Positions 44,051-52,834 of a DNA stretch of 64,000 nt are shown here, one piece after another. Numbering within the stretch: position 1 is the stretch's first letter; the number at the start of each line of letters is the position of its first letter. The translations under genes and the position numbers were made by a program. The DNA lies in assembly GCF_000577245.1 (NCBI RefSeq), contig NZ_CBYO010000009.1, forward strand, positions 39,092 through 103,091. Reading direction: 5' to 3'. A model generated the notes under the pieces. It saw nothing but the letters and a program-made list of their open reading frames with translations, was not told the DNA's origin and made no database searches. The stretch is from Paucisalibacillus algeriensis (GTDB lineage: Bacteria; Bacillota; Bacilli; Bacillales; Amphibacillaceae).

Positions 44051-45514
44051 ATGAAAGATCGACAAAAAAGTTTATTGTTTTTATTTATTTGTCTAGGTCT
44101 CGGAGTATTAGCGGAGATAAGTTTCTTCCATGGAATCATAGGGGTATCCTATCCTATTTTCATTGCAGCATTTTATGCTGTGCTTTATTACCGTTTTGGA
44201 TTTAAGTTCAATCACCGTAGAATTGGCTTACTGTTAATGGTGGTGATTTGGATACTATCAGCATCATACCTGTTCTTTGATAATGAATATTTTTATATGT
44301 TGAATATCTTAGTAATACCTGTGCTAGTGTTCATTCATATTGTATTAATCACAGCTCCAAATCATGTGGACTGGATCTCGGTTCCATTCTTTCATCGCGT
44401 TATACAGAAGTTTTCGCAAACATTCGGCTATGGAAAACGGTTGGTAAAAGTCTTCTTTAAACGAGTATTGTTTAAACAAATGAAAAATGAGACTGCACAA
44501 ACGATTAAGCGGATTGTAATGGGACTTTTAATCGGTGGACCGTTATTGTTTTTCATTACATTTCTCCTAATGTTAGCAGATGTGAATTTTGGAAATATGG
44601 TGATGAAGGTACCGGAGTTTATTCTAAAATTGAATTTCTTTGAAGGTGTCTTCCGATTTATTGCAGTGCTTCTATTAACCTTACTGTTCTTTGGTGCATT
44701 CCAAATACTATATAAAAGATATGTGCCACCAATTGTTAGACCAACATTCGATAAAAAGGAAACACAATGGGACGGCATAACACTTGCGACAATCCTAGTT
44801 TTATTAAATAGTATATATTTATTGTTTGTCGCGGTTCAATTTAAATACTTTTTTGGAGATACACTTCAGGACAATTTAACATATGCAGAATACGCAAGAA
44901 AAGGTTTCTTTGAACTGTTATTAGTAACATTGATTAACTGGTCAATATTATTAGGTTGCTTAAAATTTGTTACAGCCAAAAAAGAAACAATGGGTTATTT
45001 TTTAAAGATTCTATATTCCCTACTTATTGTAGTAAGTAGCATTATGCTTACATCTGCATACTTGCGCTTAAGTATGTATGAGACAGCATATGGCTTTACC
45101 CTAGAAAGAATTTTAGCACATACATTCATGCTATTTTTGATTGTAATTTTTGCCTATACCTTTATTCGTGTTTGGCTAGAAAGAATATCCTTACTTCATT
45201 TCTATTTTATTGCTGGGTTAATTTTTTACACAGGGTTGAATGCTATTAATTTGGAAGAAATAATCGTTGAAAATAACTTAGAACGTTATGAAGAAACGGG
45301 GAAGATTGATATTTATTATTTAAATTACTTGTCTTATTCCGGTATTGATGGACTGATAACCTTATATGAGGATAATCCCAATTATCCAGAGTTGAAAGAG
45401 ATACTTCAAAGCAGAAAAGAAATGATAGGGGATCTGGAGCTAGATAATTGGCAGTCATTTAATTTTAAAAAACAGCAGGTTGTGGAAAGACTTCAAGAAT
45501 TGGAATTAAATTAA
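44051..45514 (+). CDS. DUF4173 polytopic membrane protein
   Basis: The 487-residue protein has about eleven hydrophobic helices in residues 1-400, with the DUF4173/DUF4153 pattern VNFGNMVMKVPEF and RMYETAYG-like SAYLRLSMYETAYGFTLERI. A C-terminal ~85-residue hydrophilic domain (IDIYYLNYLSYSGIDGLITL) probably lies outside the membrane. The function is unknown. AGGTGGTGAAATAAG precedes the ATG. It lies between a PadR-HAAS pair and a prenyltransferase, 13 bases before the latter. Confidence 0.82.
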   Translation: MKDRQKSLLFLFICLGLGVLAEISFFHGIIGVSYPIFIAAFYAVLYYRFGFKFNHRRIGLLLMVVIWILSASYLFFDNEYFYMLNILVIPVLVFIHIVLITAPNHVDWISVPFFHRVIQKFSQTFGYGKRLVKVFFKRVLFKQMKNETAQTIKRIVMGLLIGGPLLFFITFLLMLADVNFGNMVMKVPEFILKLNFFEGVFRFIAVLLLTLLFFGAFQILYKRYVPPIVRPTFDKKETQWDGITLATILVLLNSIYLLFVAVQFKYFFGDTLQDNLTYAEYARKGFFELLLVTLINWSILLGCLKFVTAKKETMGYFLKILYSLLIVVSSIMLTSAYLRLSMYETAYGFTLERILAHTFMLFLIVIFAYTFIRVWLERISLLHFYFIAGLIFYTGLNAINLEEIIVENNLERYEETGKIDIYYLNYLSYSGIDGLITLYEDNPNYPELKEILQSRKEMIGDLELDNWQSFNFKKQQVVERLQELELN

Positions 45515-45527
45515 AAGGAGGAGTTCG

Positions 45528-46235
45528 ATGAATACGGTCCCGACACATGTAGCTCTTATTATGGATGGAAATGGTCGTTGGGGAAAAAAGAGAGGGCTCA
45601 CCCGGAGTGAAGGACATTACGCCGGTACGAAGGCGATGGAAGAGATTATCGATGCAAGTATGGAACAGGGCATAAAAATTCTAACATTATATGCTTTTTC
45701 AACAGAGAACTGGAAGCGACCAAAAGATGAAGTAAATTATCTGATGAGCTTGCCAATTAAATTCTTTAATCAAAAGCTTCCTGAATTTATGAGGCGAAAT
45801 ATAAAAATCCTTATTTCCGGTGATATCGAAGGACTTCCTAAGCGAACAAGGAATGCTGTTGAGAAGGCAATGGGGAAGACGAAGAATAACACTGGATTAA
45901 TCGTAAATTTCGCCTTGAATTATAGTAGTAGGAGTGAAATTCTTCAAGCAATTTACCGTGTCCTTAAAGACGCTAAGGAAAATGAGATTTCCATTGATGA
46001 CTTAGATGAGTCAACCTTTGAAAAGTATCTGTATACAAGTGGTCTACCAGATCCAGATATCGTTATTAGAACTGGTGGAGAGAAACGGGTGAGTAACTTT
46101 TTAATGTGGCAATCTTCGGAGTCAAGGCTATGTTTTGTGGATGAGTTATTCCCGGACTTTTCGAAGGATTTATTTATAAAAGCAATTAAAGATGAGGCAG
46201 ACGATGCAATATCTTGGGAAGAGTGTGCAGGTTAA
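45528..46235 (+). CDS. Divergent cis-prenyltransferase (UppS-like paralogue)
   Basis: The family motifs MDGNGRWGKKRGL (catalytic Asp13), AFSTENWKRP and IRTGGEKRVSNFLMWQ are intact, so FPP/IPP binding is plausible. At 235 residues it ends KAIKDEADDAISWEECAG and lacks the C-terminal RxRRFGG motif that binds the pyrophosphate of IPP in normal UppS. In the +1 frame the last bases encode MRQTMQYLGKS, faintly like the lost motif, so a late frameshift is possible. AAAGGAGG precedes the ATG. It is probably co-transcribed with the DUF4173 gene. Confidence 0.82.
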   Translation: MNTVPTHVALIMDGNGRWGKKRGLTRSEGHYAGTKAMEEIIDASMEQGIKILTLYAFSTENWKRPKDEVNYLMSLPIKFFNQKLPEFMRRNIKILISGDIEGLPKRTRNAVEKAMGKTKNNTGLIVNFALNYSSRSEILQAIYRVLKDAKENEISIDDLDESTFEKYLYTSGLPDPDIVIRTGGEKRVSNFLMWQSSESRLCFVDELFPDFSKDLFIKAIKDEADDAISWEECAG

Positions 46236-46382
46236 AGTTTTAACTTAGAGTGGCATAGTGCTAAGCGAATTTTCAAAGTATCCACCATGCTTTTTTCTTA
46301 CAATAGAAACAATTTGTTGAGTTAGCTCACAATGGTTATCTTGGTACATTCATGATAACTACGAAAGATATATGAGAATAAT

Positions 46383-46420
46383 AAATGGCCCATTACCTAT
46401 TGAGGGTGGGCCGTTTCAAT
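46383..46420 (+). terminator. Possible terminator downstream of the prenyltransferase
   Basis: AAATGGCCCA (46383-46392) pairs with TGGGCCGTTT (46407-46416) in a 10-bp stem with one G-U pair; only a weak T-tract follows. The rest of the gap 46236-46508 holds nothing recognisable. Confidence 0.55.
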
Positions 46421-46508
46421 TTTGGATGTTAATTGGTTTTCTATCCATATTGCAATTAGTTTGATTATTTTTAGATGCCTTAATTCAACTGGTTGTGGTA
46501 TCATTCAA

Positions 46509-46850
46509 TTAACTAGACACTTCTCGATACTTAATATCCACTATTTCATCTGTGTTATTGTCAAACGTGATATCAATAAATACACCAAATTCTTTATCGG
46601 GTGCTTCGAGCCACAACTTAAAGGTTTCCGTAGAAGTTTCAATCCCTTTTTTTCGACCGACATGTAAATAATCAACAATGTTAGCGTTAGGATATTTTTC
46701 TTTTACCTTTTGCATGGCTAAACGGCCCCATTTTGCATATGGTGGCTCTTCTTCTTGGGCTGACACACTTTCTATTGGTTGACTGATGGTGAACACTCCA
46801 AAGAATAGAAAAGAGCAACAGATAAATTTGATAAATGTTTGTTTCATCAT
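46509..46850 (-). CDS. DUF3889 secreted protein
   Basis: The 113-residue protein has a Sec signal peptide (residues 1-31, ending near SVSAQ) and a small mature domain with YAKWGRLAMQKVKEKYP, VDYLHVGRKKG and FKLWL, the DUF3889 pattern. The ATG pair at 46850 is 8 bases after GCGAGG; the longer frame is not supported. It is divergent from a VOC gene with overlapping upstream regions. Function unknown. Confidence 0.8.
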   Translation of the reverse strand: MMKQTFIKFICCSFLFFGVFTISQPIESVSAQEEEPPYAKWGRLAMQKVKEKYPNANIVDYLHVGRKKGIETSTETFKLWLEAPDKEFGVFIDITFDNNTDEIVDIKYREVSS

Positions 46851-46894
46851 GATAGGAACCTCGCTTAATACATTTTTAGAATGGAGTGAGTTAA

Positions 46895-47284
46895 ATGATA
46901 TTTGAAATGACAATCCAAATTCGTGTAACTGATTTTGAAAAAGGACTTCAGTGGTATCAATTATTATTAGATAAAGAGCCTGACTTTATACCACACGCGG
47001 GCTTTGCGGAATGGGAGCTTATCCCAGGGAGCTGGCTTCAGTTGGCTGAGGGTATTCCTACTGAAGGAAGTGGGCCTATAAGATTAGGTGTGCAAAACAT
47101 AGAAGAGATTAGAGGTAGGCTTATGAATGAACTGGGTCTAGAAGGTTTTGAAATTTTTTCAAGAGCGGAAGTACCTGTAAAATGGTGTACGTTTTCGGAC
47201 CCTTGGGGAAATAGAATTGGTTTATTTGAGTATTTGGATAAAGAAGAAGAGGCTAATAGGATAAGTGCATTACTACAGAAATAA
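46895..47284 (+). CDS. VOC-family protein
   Basis: The 129-residue VOC module has IQIRVTDFEKGLQWYQLLL as the first repeat and WCTFSDPWGNRIGLFEYL as the second, with the DPWGN turn. The usual metal-binding His in strand 1 is replaced (IRV), so a non-metal or binding role is possible. AATGGAGTGAG precedes the ATG. It appears monocistronic. Confidence 0.82.
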   Translation: MIFEMTIQIRVTDFEKGLQWYQLLLDKEPDFIPHAGFAEWELIPGSWLQLAEGIPTEGSGPIRLGVQNIEEIRGRLMNELGLEGFEIFSRAEVPVKWCTFSDPWGNRIGLFEYLDKEEEANRISALLQK

Positions 47285-47366
47285 TTGATTAATTGATATT
47301 TGCGCAGTGATGCGCTTTTTTTATTGGTAAACATATTTGGATAAAAACCTCATAAAAAAACCTAAA

Positions 47367-47418
47367 TGTTAACCCGTTTATTTTTTGGTTGACAATATAA
47401 CGTTCGCCATAATATAAT
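47367..47418 (+). promoter_or_regulatory. bioY promoter with BirA-like operator
   Basis: TTGACA (47389-47394) and TATAAT (47413-47418) are 18 bases apart. TGTTAACC (47367-47374) and GGTTGACA (47387-47394) form the inverted repeat typical of BirA sites, overlapping the -35 box. The 12-base spacing is shorter than the 14-16 I recall for BirA, so the assignment is probable and not certain. Confidence 0.65.
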
Positions 47419-47469
47419 TTTGGAAGTTAGTTAAGTCGGAGGGATTTTTCATTTAAAGGGGTTGTACAT

Positions 47470-48042
47470 ATGAATCAACAAAGTAGAAAGTTAAGAGTTA
47501 TGATGAATGTTGCGATATTTGCGGCCATTACGGGGATTTTAGCACAAATAGAAATTCCACTACCACTAATTCCAATTAGCGGACAAACACTTGCAGTTGG
47601 TATTGCTGCAGTTGTACTTGGTAGTCGACAAGGTACACTAGCGATGATATGTTATATGGCTATTGGTGCTGTTGGTGTGCCTGTATTTGCTGGGTTTGGC
47701 GCGGGAATACAAGTGTTAGTCGGTCCTTCCGGAGGATATGTATTTGGATTTATTGCCGCTGCTTTTATAACTGGTCTTATTTTAGAAAAGACCAAGTTCA
47801 CTATCCCGATGGCATTTATTGCAAATAGTATCGGGATGTTTATTACGTTAACATTTGGTACGATTCAATTAAAGTATGTGTTAGATTTAGAATGGAGTGC
47901 AGCTCTTGTAGCAGGTGTCTATCCATTCCTTGTTGTTGGTTTTATTAAAGCCTTCTTGGCAAGTTGGATTGGAATAACGGTAAGGAGTAGATTAATACAA
48001 GCAAATCTACTTAAGGTAGGTCCTCATAAAGGTATTGCATAG
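47470..48042 (+). CDS. bioY: Biotin transporter BioY
   Basis: The 190-residue membrane protein has six helices. It includes the family blocks IPLPLIPISGQTLAVGIAAV (about residues 29-48), GSRQGTLAMICYMAIGAVGVP and GPSGGYVFGF, which mark the biotin-binding S-component of ECF transporters. The upstream BirA-like site suggests repression when biotin is plentiful. It needs an energising module encoded elsewhere. Confidence 0.94.
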   Translation: MNQQSRKLRVMMNVAIFAAITGILAQIEIPLPLIPISGQTLAVGIAAVVLGSRQGTLAMICYMAIGAVGVPVFAGFGAGIQVLVGPSGGYVFGFIAAAFITGLILEKTKFTIPMAFIANSIGMFITLTFGTIQLKYVLDLEWSAALVAGVYPFLVVGFIKAFLASWIGITVRSRLIQANLLKVGPHKGIA

Positions 48043-48051
48043 TAATGCTAG

Positions 48052-48085
48052 AGAGTAAGGCAAAGAGTATTGCCTTACTCTTACT
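48052..48085 (+). terminator. Terminator hairpin after bioY
   Basis: AGAGTAAGGCAA (48052-48063) and TTGCCTTACTCT (48070-48081) form a perfect 12-bp stem with a short T-containing tail. Confidence 0.72.
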
Positions 48086-48132
48086 TGTTAATAAGATCTA
48101 TAATAATATTCTTTAAAAATTTAAAAGTTAAC

Positions 48133-48636
48133 CTATTGGATTATTATTTTTGACATATAGTATTCATCCACATATTCGCCTTTGATGAATAATGAATCTC
48201 TTTTGGTTCCTTCAATCTCAAATCCCATTTTTTTATAAAGGGCTAACCCTGATTCGTTTCTGGAGACCACTGTTAATTCTAATCGATGAATATTGTGATT
48301 AGCTGCCCACTGATCTAGCTTATTAAATAGCAAGGATCCGACACCTTTCCCCCTATAATCCTGATGAATTCCTACTACAAGGTATGTGGTGTGTTTAGCT
48401 CTATTTGGATTTCCGCCAATAGCAAACAGATAACCAATTAAACGTTCATCTTGTTCAGCCACAAGAATAGTTGAATTATCTTCACCTTGGATTCTTTCAA
48501 TCATCTTTTGCTGGTTTTCAGGCTGGACTTTTCTTTCCCCTGGCTCCCATAGCATATAGTTTGAGGTGTTTTCTACATGTTGAATAAGTCCAGCCAAGTT
48601 AACTGCATCGGTTGGTTTAGCTTCTCTAACTCTCAT
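48133..48636 (-). CDS. GNAT-family N-acetyltransferase
   Basis: The 167-residue protein begins VREAKPTDAVNLAGLI. It has the acetyl-CoA loop VVGIHQDYRGKGVGSLL (about residues 85-101) and the C-terminal NESGLALYKKMGFEIEGTKR, which is typical of broad-specificity GNATs. A GGGGGG ribosome site precedes the ATG. It follows cvfC by 10 bases on the same strand and is probably co-transcribed. Substrate unknown. Confidence 0.87.
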   Translation of the reverse strand: MRVREAKPTDAVNLAGLIQHVENTSNYMLWEPGERKVQPENQQKMIERIQGEDNSTILVAEQDERLIGYLFAIGGNPNRAKHTTYLVVGIHQDYRGKGVGSLLFNKLDQWAANHNIHRLELTVVSRNESGLALYKKMGFEIEGTKRDSLFIKGEYVDEYYMSKIIIQ

Positions 48637-48646
48637 TTGGATCCCC

Positions 48647-49777
48647 CTATTTATCTTTATTAATCAATTGTGACATCTGATGCCAGATGGAACCTTTTCC
48701 TTCTTCTCCACCTTGGATACGTGCTAGTGCCATTTTCGCCTGCATCCGTACTTCAAATTCGGGATCTTCAAGTGATTCTTGCAGTGCTGGAATGGCAGAT
48801 TCATCGCCTATTTCATATAAAAACATTGCCGCACGCCAACGCACAAGCCTGCTTTTGTCTTTTAATGTTTCTATCATTTCCGGAATTGCTTCTGTAAAAC
48901 TTAAGTCTGATAAACAATCTCCAGCGGTTCTTCTTACATTTACTGCTTTATCTTTCAATGCTTTAAATAAGTATGGTAGTACCTTCTTATCGTCTAACAT
49001 TCCTAGGTATGCAGTAGCTAGTCTGCGAATCGATGCTTTTTCATCATCTAGTGCTTTATCCAAAACAGGTAAGTCATCTAGGGTTGGATCCATCTTATCA
49101 AGTGCTGCATAGCGTTCTCTCCAGTCAGGATGATCGAGCATTTCTAATGTGACTTTAATCCAGCGTGATGGAGCAGTTTTATTATCCAATGCATACTGGA
49201 CTAATTCTCTCAAACGCTCATTATCATATGTAGCTGATATTTCTTCCGCTACCTCTTTGCCAATTTCCTCTACTCCACCATAGCGTGGACCTTGTTCTAC
49301 CCATTTACGTTCCGATAGCATATTGTCTGATGTAGATGATGCCTCAATGGCCGCGTTCATGAAACGATCCGGGAGGCCAATTCGATGCTCCGTATCTCCT
49401 TCCTCAAGCTTAACTTGAGTTGGAATGAAGCGGAACATTTGAACGAACACTTTTATCTCTCCAAAATGGTCATCCGTTGATGGTTCAACTGAAGTTTCGT
49501 TGGTTTGCTTTTCTTCAGCAGAACCCAGTTTACGTTGAACTTCTGGTAAAATATCTTCCCAAGGAGTCCGTGCATCACGTTCCAATGCAATAAAATCAAT
49601 TACACGATAGATTCCTTTTACCCCTTTAATTGAAAAAAGATCTTGTATATAAGAAGGGGCGTCTCCCAGGTCATCGCCAAGTTTATAGTTTTCTGTTTTT
49701 CCATCTGGCATAGTCTCGTCTACATTAATTTTCATGGAATATGGGCTTGGTGTAGGTTCGATTGATATTACATTCAT
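48647..49777 (-). CDS. cvfC: Conserved virulence factor C family protein (NifU-N-like + HEAT)
   Basis: The N-terminal ~90 residues (MNVISIEPTPSPYSMKINVD, FSIKGVKGIYRVIDFIALER) match the small Nfu/NifU N-terminal scaffold-like domain. After a charged linker the C-terminal ~170 residues are HEAT-like repeats (RLATAYLGMLDDKKVLPYLF, VRRTAGDCLSDLSFTEAIPE, VRWRAAMFLYEIGDESAIPA, VRMQAKMALARIQ). This is the CvfC/YpgR arrangement of Bacillaceae and staphylococci. The molecular role is not established. Confidence 0.88.
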   Translation of the reverse strand: MNVISIEPTPSPYSMKINVDETMPDGKTENYKLGDDLGDAPSYIQDLFSIKGVKGIYRVIDFIALERDARTPWEDILPEVQRKLGSAEEKQTNETSVEPSTDDHFGEIKVFVQMFRFIPTQVKLEEGDTEHRIGLPDRFMNAAIEASSTSDNMLSERKWVEQGPRYGGVEEIGKEVAEEISATYDNERLRELVQYALDNKTAPSRWIKVTLEMLDHPDWRERYAALDKMDPTLDDLPVLDKALDDEKASIRRLATAYLGMLDDKKVLPYLFKALKDKAVNVRRTAGDCLSDLSFTEAIPEMIETLKDKSRLVRWRAAMFLYEIGDESAIPALQESLEDPEFEVRMQAKMALARIQGGEEGKGSIWHQMSQLINKDK

Positions 49778-49902
49778 ATGAATCTCCCTTTCGTGTTTTG
49801 CTTATTAGGTTAATTCTATCAAAGGGGAAGAGGTCAATCCATCTATTAAGCTATTTTTAAGTTTGGAGGATGAACCCGAGACGTGATAGGATACAAATGA
49901 AA

Positions 49903-49930
49903 TAACCTGAAGGAATCATCCTTCAGATTG
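49903..49930 (-). terminator. Intrinsic terminator after the MMPL gene
   Basis: CTGAAGGA (49907-49914) and TCCTTCAG (49919-49926) form an 8-bp stem with a 4-base loop; T residues follow on the minus strand. Confidence 0.72.
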
Positions 49931-49934
49931 TTTT

Positions 49935-52040
49935 TTACTTCCCTTCTTTTCTATGCTTATCTTTTTCGAGCATCACAATTAAACTCGGCAACAATACTCC
50001 TCTTATCAAGAAAGTATCAATCAAAATACCAACCGCAACAATAAATCCGAATACAAATAATAGTTGGATTGGTTGTGTCATCAATACTGCAAATGTAGCA
50101 GCCAATATAATACCTGCTGAGGAAATTACTCCACCCGTATTTGCTACTGCAATTCGAGTAGCTTCTTTAATGGAATGCTTCTCTCGTTCTTCCATGAACC
50201 TGGAAACTAAAATGATATTATAATCTATTCCCAGAGCTACTAAGAATATGAACGCGTAAACTGGTACACGGTTACTAATTGTATCGATATCAAAGAATAA
50301 ATTCGTTAGGAACATCCCTAATCCTAATGCTGCAAAGAAGGATACAATAATTGTACCCATCATATACAATGGCATTTTGAATGACTTGGTTAGGAAGATT
50401 AACATGATAAAGATGAGTAGTGTTTCTAATAATACAATGACTACAAGGTCTCGGTTATTTGTATTTTTATCATCAAGAGATGCTGATGTTTCACCAGCAA
50501 AGTACAATTCACCATTTATATTGCTAGCATCAAGAATATTATCTGACCTTTCCTGAATATCTTCCAATGCATTAATGGACTCAATTGCATATGGACTTTC
50601 ATCAAATGTGAGGCTGTAAGACACTACTTTTTGATCGTCGGTTTGATTATCAATCCTTATTGTATTTACATGATCCTCTTCTGAAAGTACCTCTAATAAA
50701 GCTTGGCGATTCTCTTCTGAAATTTCTTTATCTGATTCCACTAGAACAGTAGTAGGGGCAAGATCCCCTGGTGCAAATTTTTCCTCTAATATTTCGTAGC
50801 CAACTCTAGATGGCATATCATCTGGGAAGGATTTTATTAGATCAAATTCATATTTAAGATTTAGGTTATAAGTTGAACTTAAAACAATAAATACCCCAAC
50901 AACGCTTATCGCAACTATCGGTTTTTTCGTTACAAATTTTCCAACTTTACTCCAGATAGAACTTGGCTTTACAGTAGTATCACCAACTTTCGGAATGATT
51001 GGCCAAAATGATTTTCTGCCAAAGATGGTAAATAACGCTGGTACGAGTGTAACGGATGCTACCATAATAACTGCTAAAGCCGTACCGAAGATAAGTGCAA
51101 AGTTACGATAATCACCTAAATCTGCAAATATTAGGATAATCATCGCAAGGAATACTGTACCGCCTGAGTAGAAGACAGGTAAACCAGTTCCTCTCATCGC
51201 TACTTTCATAGCAGTGTGTCTATTTTCATGTTGCTTTAATTCTTCCCTAAATCGAGAGAATACGAATAAGGAATAATCAATTACTGCTGCAAATAGCAAT
51301 ACTGACATAATCGATACGGACTGGGAACTCATAAGTAATCCAGCTTTTCCAAATAGTCCAAGTAGCTGCGTGACGATTTGATAGACAAAAACGGCGGCTA
51401 ATAATGGAATTAAAGCAATTAATGGCGAACGATAAATCAAAATTAATAGTACAAGGATAATTCCAACTGTGGACATAATTAAGACAAGGTCAGCTCTTGA
51501 AAATAAGTCGGTAGTATCAACTGCAATTCCTGCAGGACCAGTTACTGATACCGTCAAATCTGTATGTTCCGAAATGATTGATGTAATTTGTTCCAGTACT
51601 TCTTTTACCTCTGGGGTATCTAAATTAGCATCTAAATTGGTAGGGATAATAGCAGTAGACCGGTCCTCTGAGAAAAAGGAATTTGTAGCTGGTTCAGGCA
51701 GTTTCCCCATTGGGATAATTTCCTTCAATCCATCAATATCTTCTGCCAATATCGTATCGGTTATGGTAATCAAATCCTGCAACTCGATTTGATTCTCCGA
51801 TTGAAGTACTAATATAGCTGGTAATACTTCACTACCACCAAAATAGGTTTCAATTTTTTCGTTTGCAACTACTGAATGCATTTCTTCTGGTAATGTATCA
51901 ATTGATGTTACCTGATAGTCTCTTACACTTGGAACAGTAATGGTAAGGATGACCATAATAAGTAACCATGAAGCTAACGTAATCCACATTCCTTTTTTGG
52001 TGGAAACACAATCGGTAATTTTCTTTAGTAAATTTTTCAT
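49935..52040 (-). CDS. MMPL-family RND-type transporter
   Basis: The 701-residue protein has two halves, each with one helix, a ~150-residue external domain and five helices, giving 12 helices in all. The RND/MMPL motif around helix 4 (AAVIDYSLFVFSRFREEL in the first half, ALGIDYNIILVSRFMEER in the second) carries the Asp-Tyr pairs used for proton relay. The family exports lipids, siderophores or drugs. It lies downstream of a TetR gene on the same strand, with two operator-like dyads between. Confidence 0.92.
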   Translation of the reverse strand: MKNLLKKITDCVSTKKGMWITLASWLLIMVILTITVPSVRDYQVTSIDTLPEEMHSVVANEKIETYFGGSEVLPAILVLQSENQIELQDLITITDTILAEDIDGLKEIIPMGKLPEPATNSFFSEDRSTAIIPTNLDANLDTPEVKEVLEQITSIISEHTDLTVSVTGPAGIAVDTTDLFSRADLVLIMSTVGIILVLLILIYRSPLIALIPLLAAVFVYQIVTQLLGLFGKAGLLMSSQSVSIMSVLLFAAVIDYSLFVFSRFREELKQHENRHTAMKVAMRGTGLPVFYSGGTVFLAMIILIFADLGDYRNFALIFGTALAVIMVASVTLVPALFTIFGRKSFWPIIPKVGDTTVKPSSIWSKVGKFVTKKPIVAISVVGVFIVLSSTYNLNLKYEFDLIKSFPDDMPSRVGYEILEEKFAPGDLAPTTVLVESDKEISEENRQALLEVLSEEDHVNTIRIDNQTDDQKVVSYSLTFDESPYAIESINALEDIQERSDNILDASNINGELYFAGETSASLDDKNTNNRDLVVIVLLETLLIFIMLIFLTKSFKMPLYMMGTIIVSFFAALGLGMFLTNLFFDIDTISNRVPVYAFIFLVALGIDYNIILVSRFMEEREKHSIKEATRIAVANTGGVISSAGIILAATFAVLMTQPIQLLFVFGFIVAVGILIDTFLIRGVLLPSLIVMLEKDKHRKEGK

Positions 52041-52062
52041 TTTAGAAAAATCCTCTCTTAAG

Positions 52063-52145
52063 GTTACACGTGTGTAACTTTTGGTGGAAAAATAACGGCA
52101 TAATACCGCTATCTCATTATCACTTGAAAGTTACACAAGTGTCAA
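52063..52145 (-). promoter_or_regulatory. MMPL promoter with two TetR-type dyads
   Basis: On the minus strand TTGACA (52145-52140) and GATAAT (52121-52116) form a promoter with an 18-base spacer. One dyad, GTTACAC-AA-GTGTCAA (52130-52145), covers the -35 box. A better one, GTTACAC-GT-GTGTAAC (52063-52078), lies just before the MMPL ribosome site. The shared GTTACAC half-sites point to the adjacent TetR protein. Confidence 0.75.
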
Positions 52146-52148
52146 TTA

Positions 52149-52718
52149 TTATTCGGTGAAAACTCCGTGACAGATTACTTCTTTTATTTTTTTCACCCAA
52201 TCTTGATGTGGAACTCCTTCAGTGTTTGGAATATTAACAGTTTGAAATATCATTCCTATGATTAAATTACTGGGAATATCATCCCTCAATTTTTTTTCAC
52301 TTCTACCTAAGTCTATGAAATGTTGGAGTGATGTATACAATTCAGTAACAATTTCACTTATATTTTGTTTGTTCGCCGCTACTTTCTTATTTACCTTAGG
52401 TATTTGTATACCTATTTCTCGTAATTGATAAAGACTCATATCAGCAAAGATGACGTCAAATAAAGCATGGAACTGATCGGTGAATGTTTTTTCTCTAGTT
52501 ACCTTTTTCAATAGATATAAAAATGATGTTAATTCATACAGCATATATTCACTCAGTAGTTCTTCTTTATTTTCGTAGTATTTATAAATTGCTGCCCTGG
52601 AAACATTCAATTGATTAGCGAGTAGTGTGAAGGTGTAGCCTTCATAACCATACTGCAAAAGTAATTCTTTAGTTGATCGATAAAGTTCTTCCCTTGAAAA
52701 TTTCCGTTCACGTGCCAT
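52149..52718 (-). CDS. TetR-family repressor
   Basis: The 189-residue protein has an N-terminal TetR HTH (ELLLQYGYEGYTFTLLANQL, then RAAIYKYYENKEELLSEYML) and a helical ligand domain. The ATG at 52718 is 7 bases from AGGTG; the ATG at 52724 is adjacent to that site. It precedes the MMPL transporter gene and, with the GTTACAC dyads between them, forms a likely self-contained inducible efflux unit. A divergent P450 gene lies upstream and could be co-regulated. Confidence 0.87.
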   Translation of the reverse strand: MARERKFSREELYRSTKELLLQYGYEGYTFTLLANQLNVSRAAIYKYYENKEELLSEYMLYELTSFLYLLKKVTREKTFTDQFHALFDVIFADMSLYQLREIGIQIPKVNKKVAANKQNISEIVTELYTSLQHFIDLGRSEKKLRDDIPSNLIIGMIFQTVNIPNTEGVPHQDWVKKIKEVICHGVFTE

Positions 52719-52834
52719 GTTCATTCACCTCGCCTACATTATAAATGAACTTTGCATAAAGAGTAAAAGTTTAGGCCCTATGCATAAAGGTTACAACTCT
52801 ATAACAGACTATAGATAGTAAAATACAGAAGTGA

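Noticed and set aside
46066..46100. RTGGE instead of RTSGE in the UppS-like protein
   Set aside because: RTGGE is normal in many cis-prenyltransferases, including that of E. coli as recalled; only the C-terminal change is notable.
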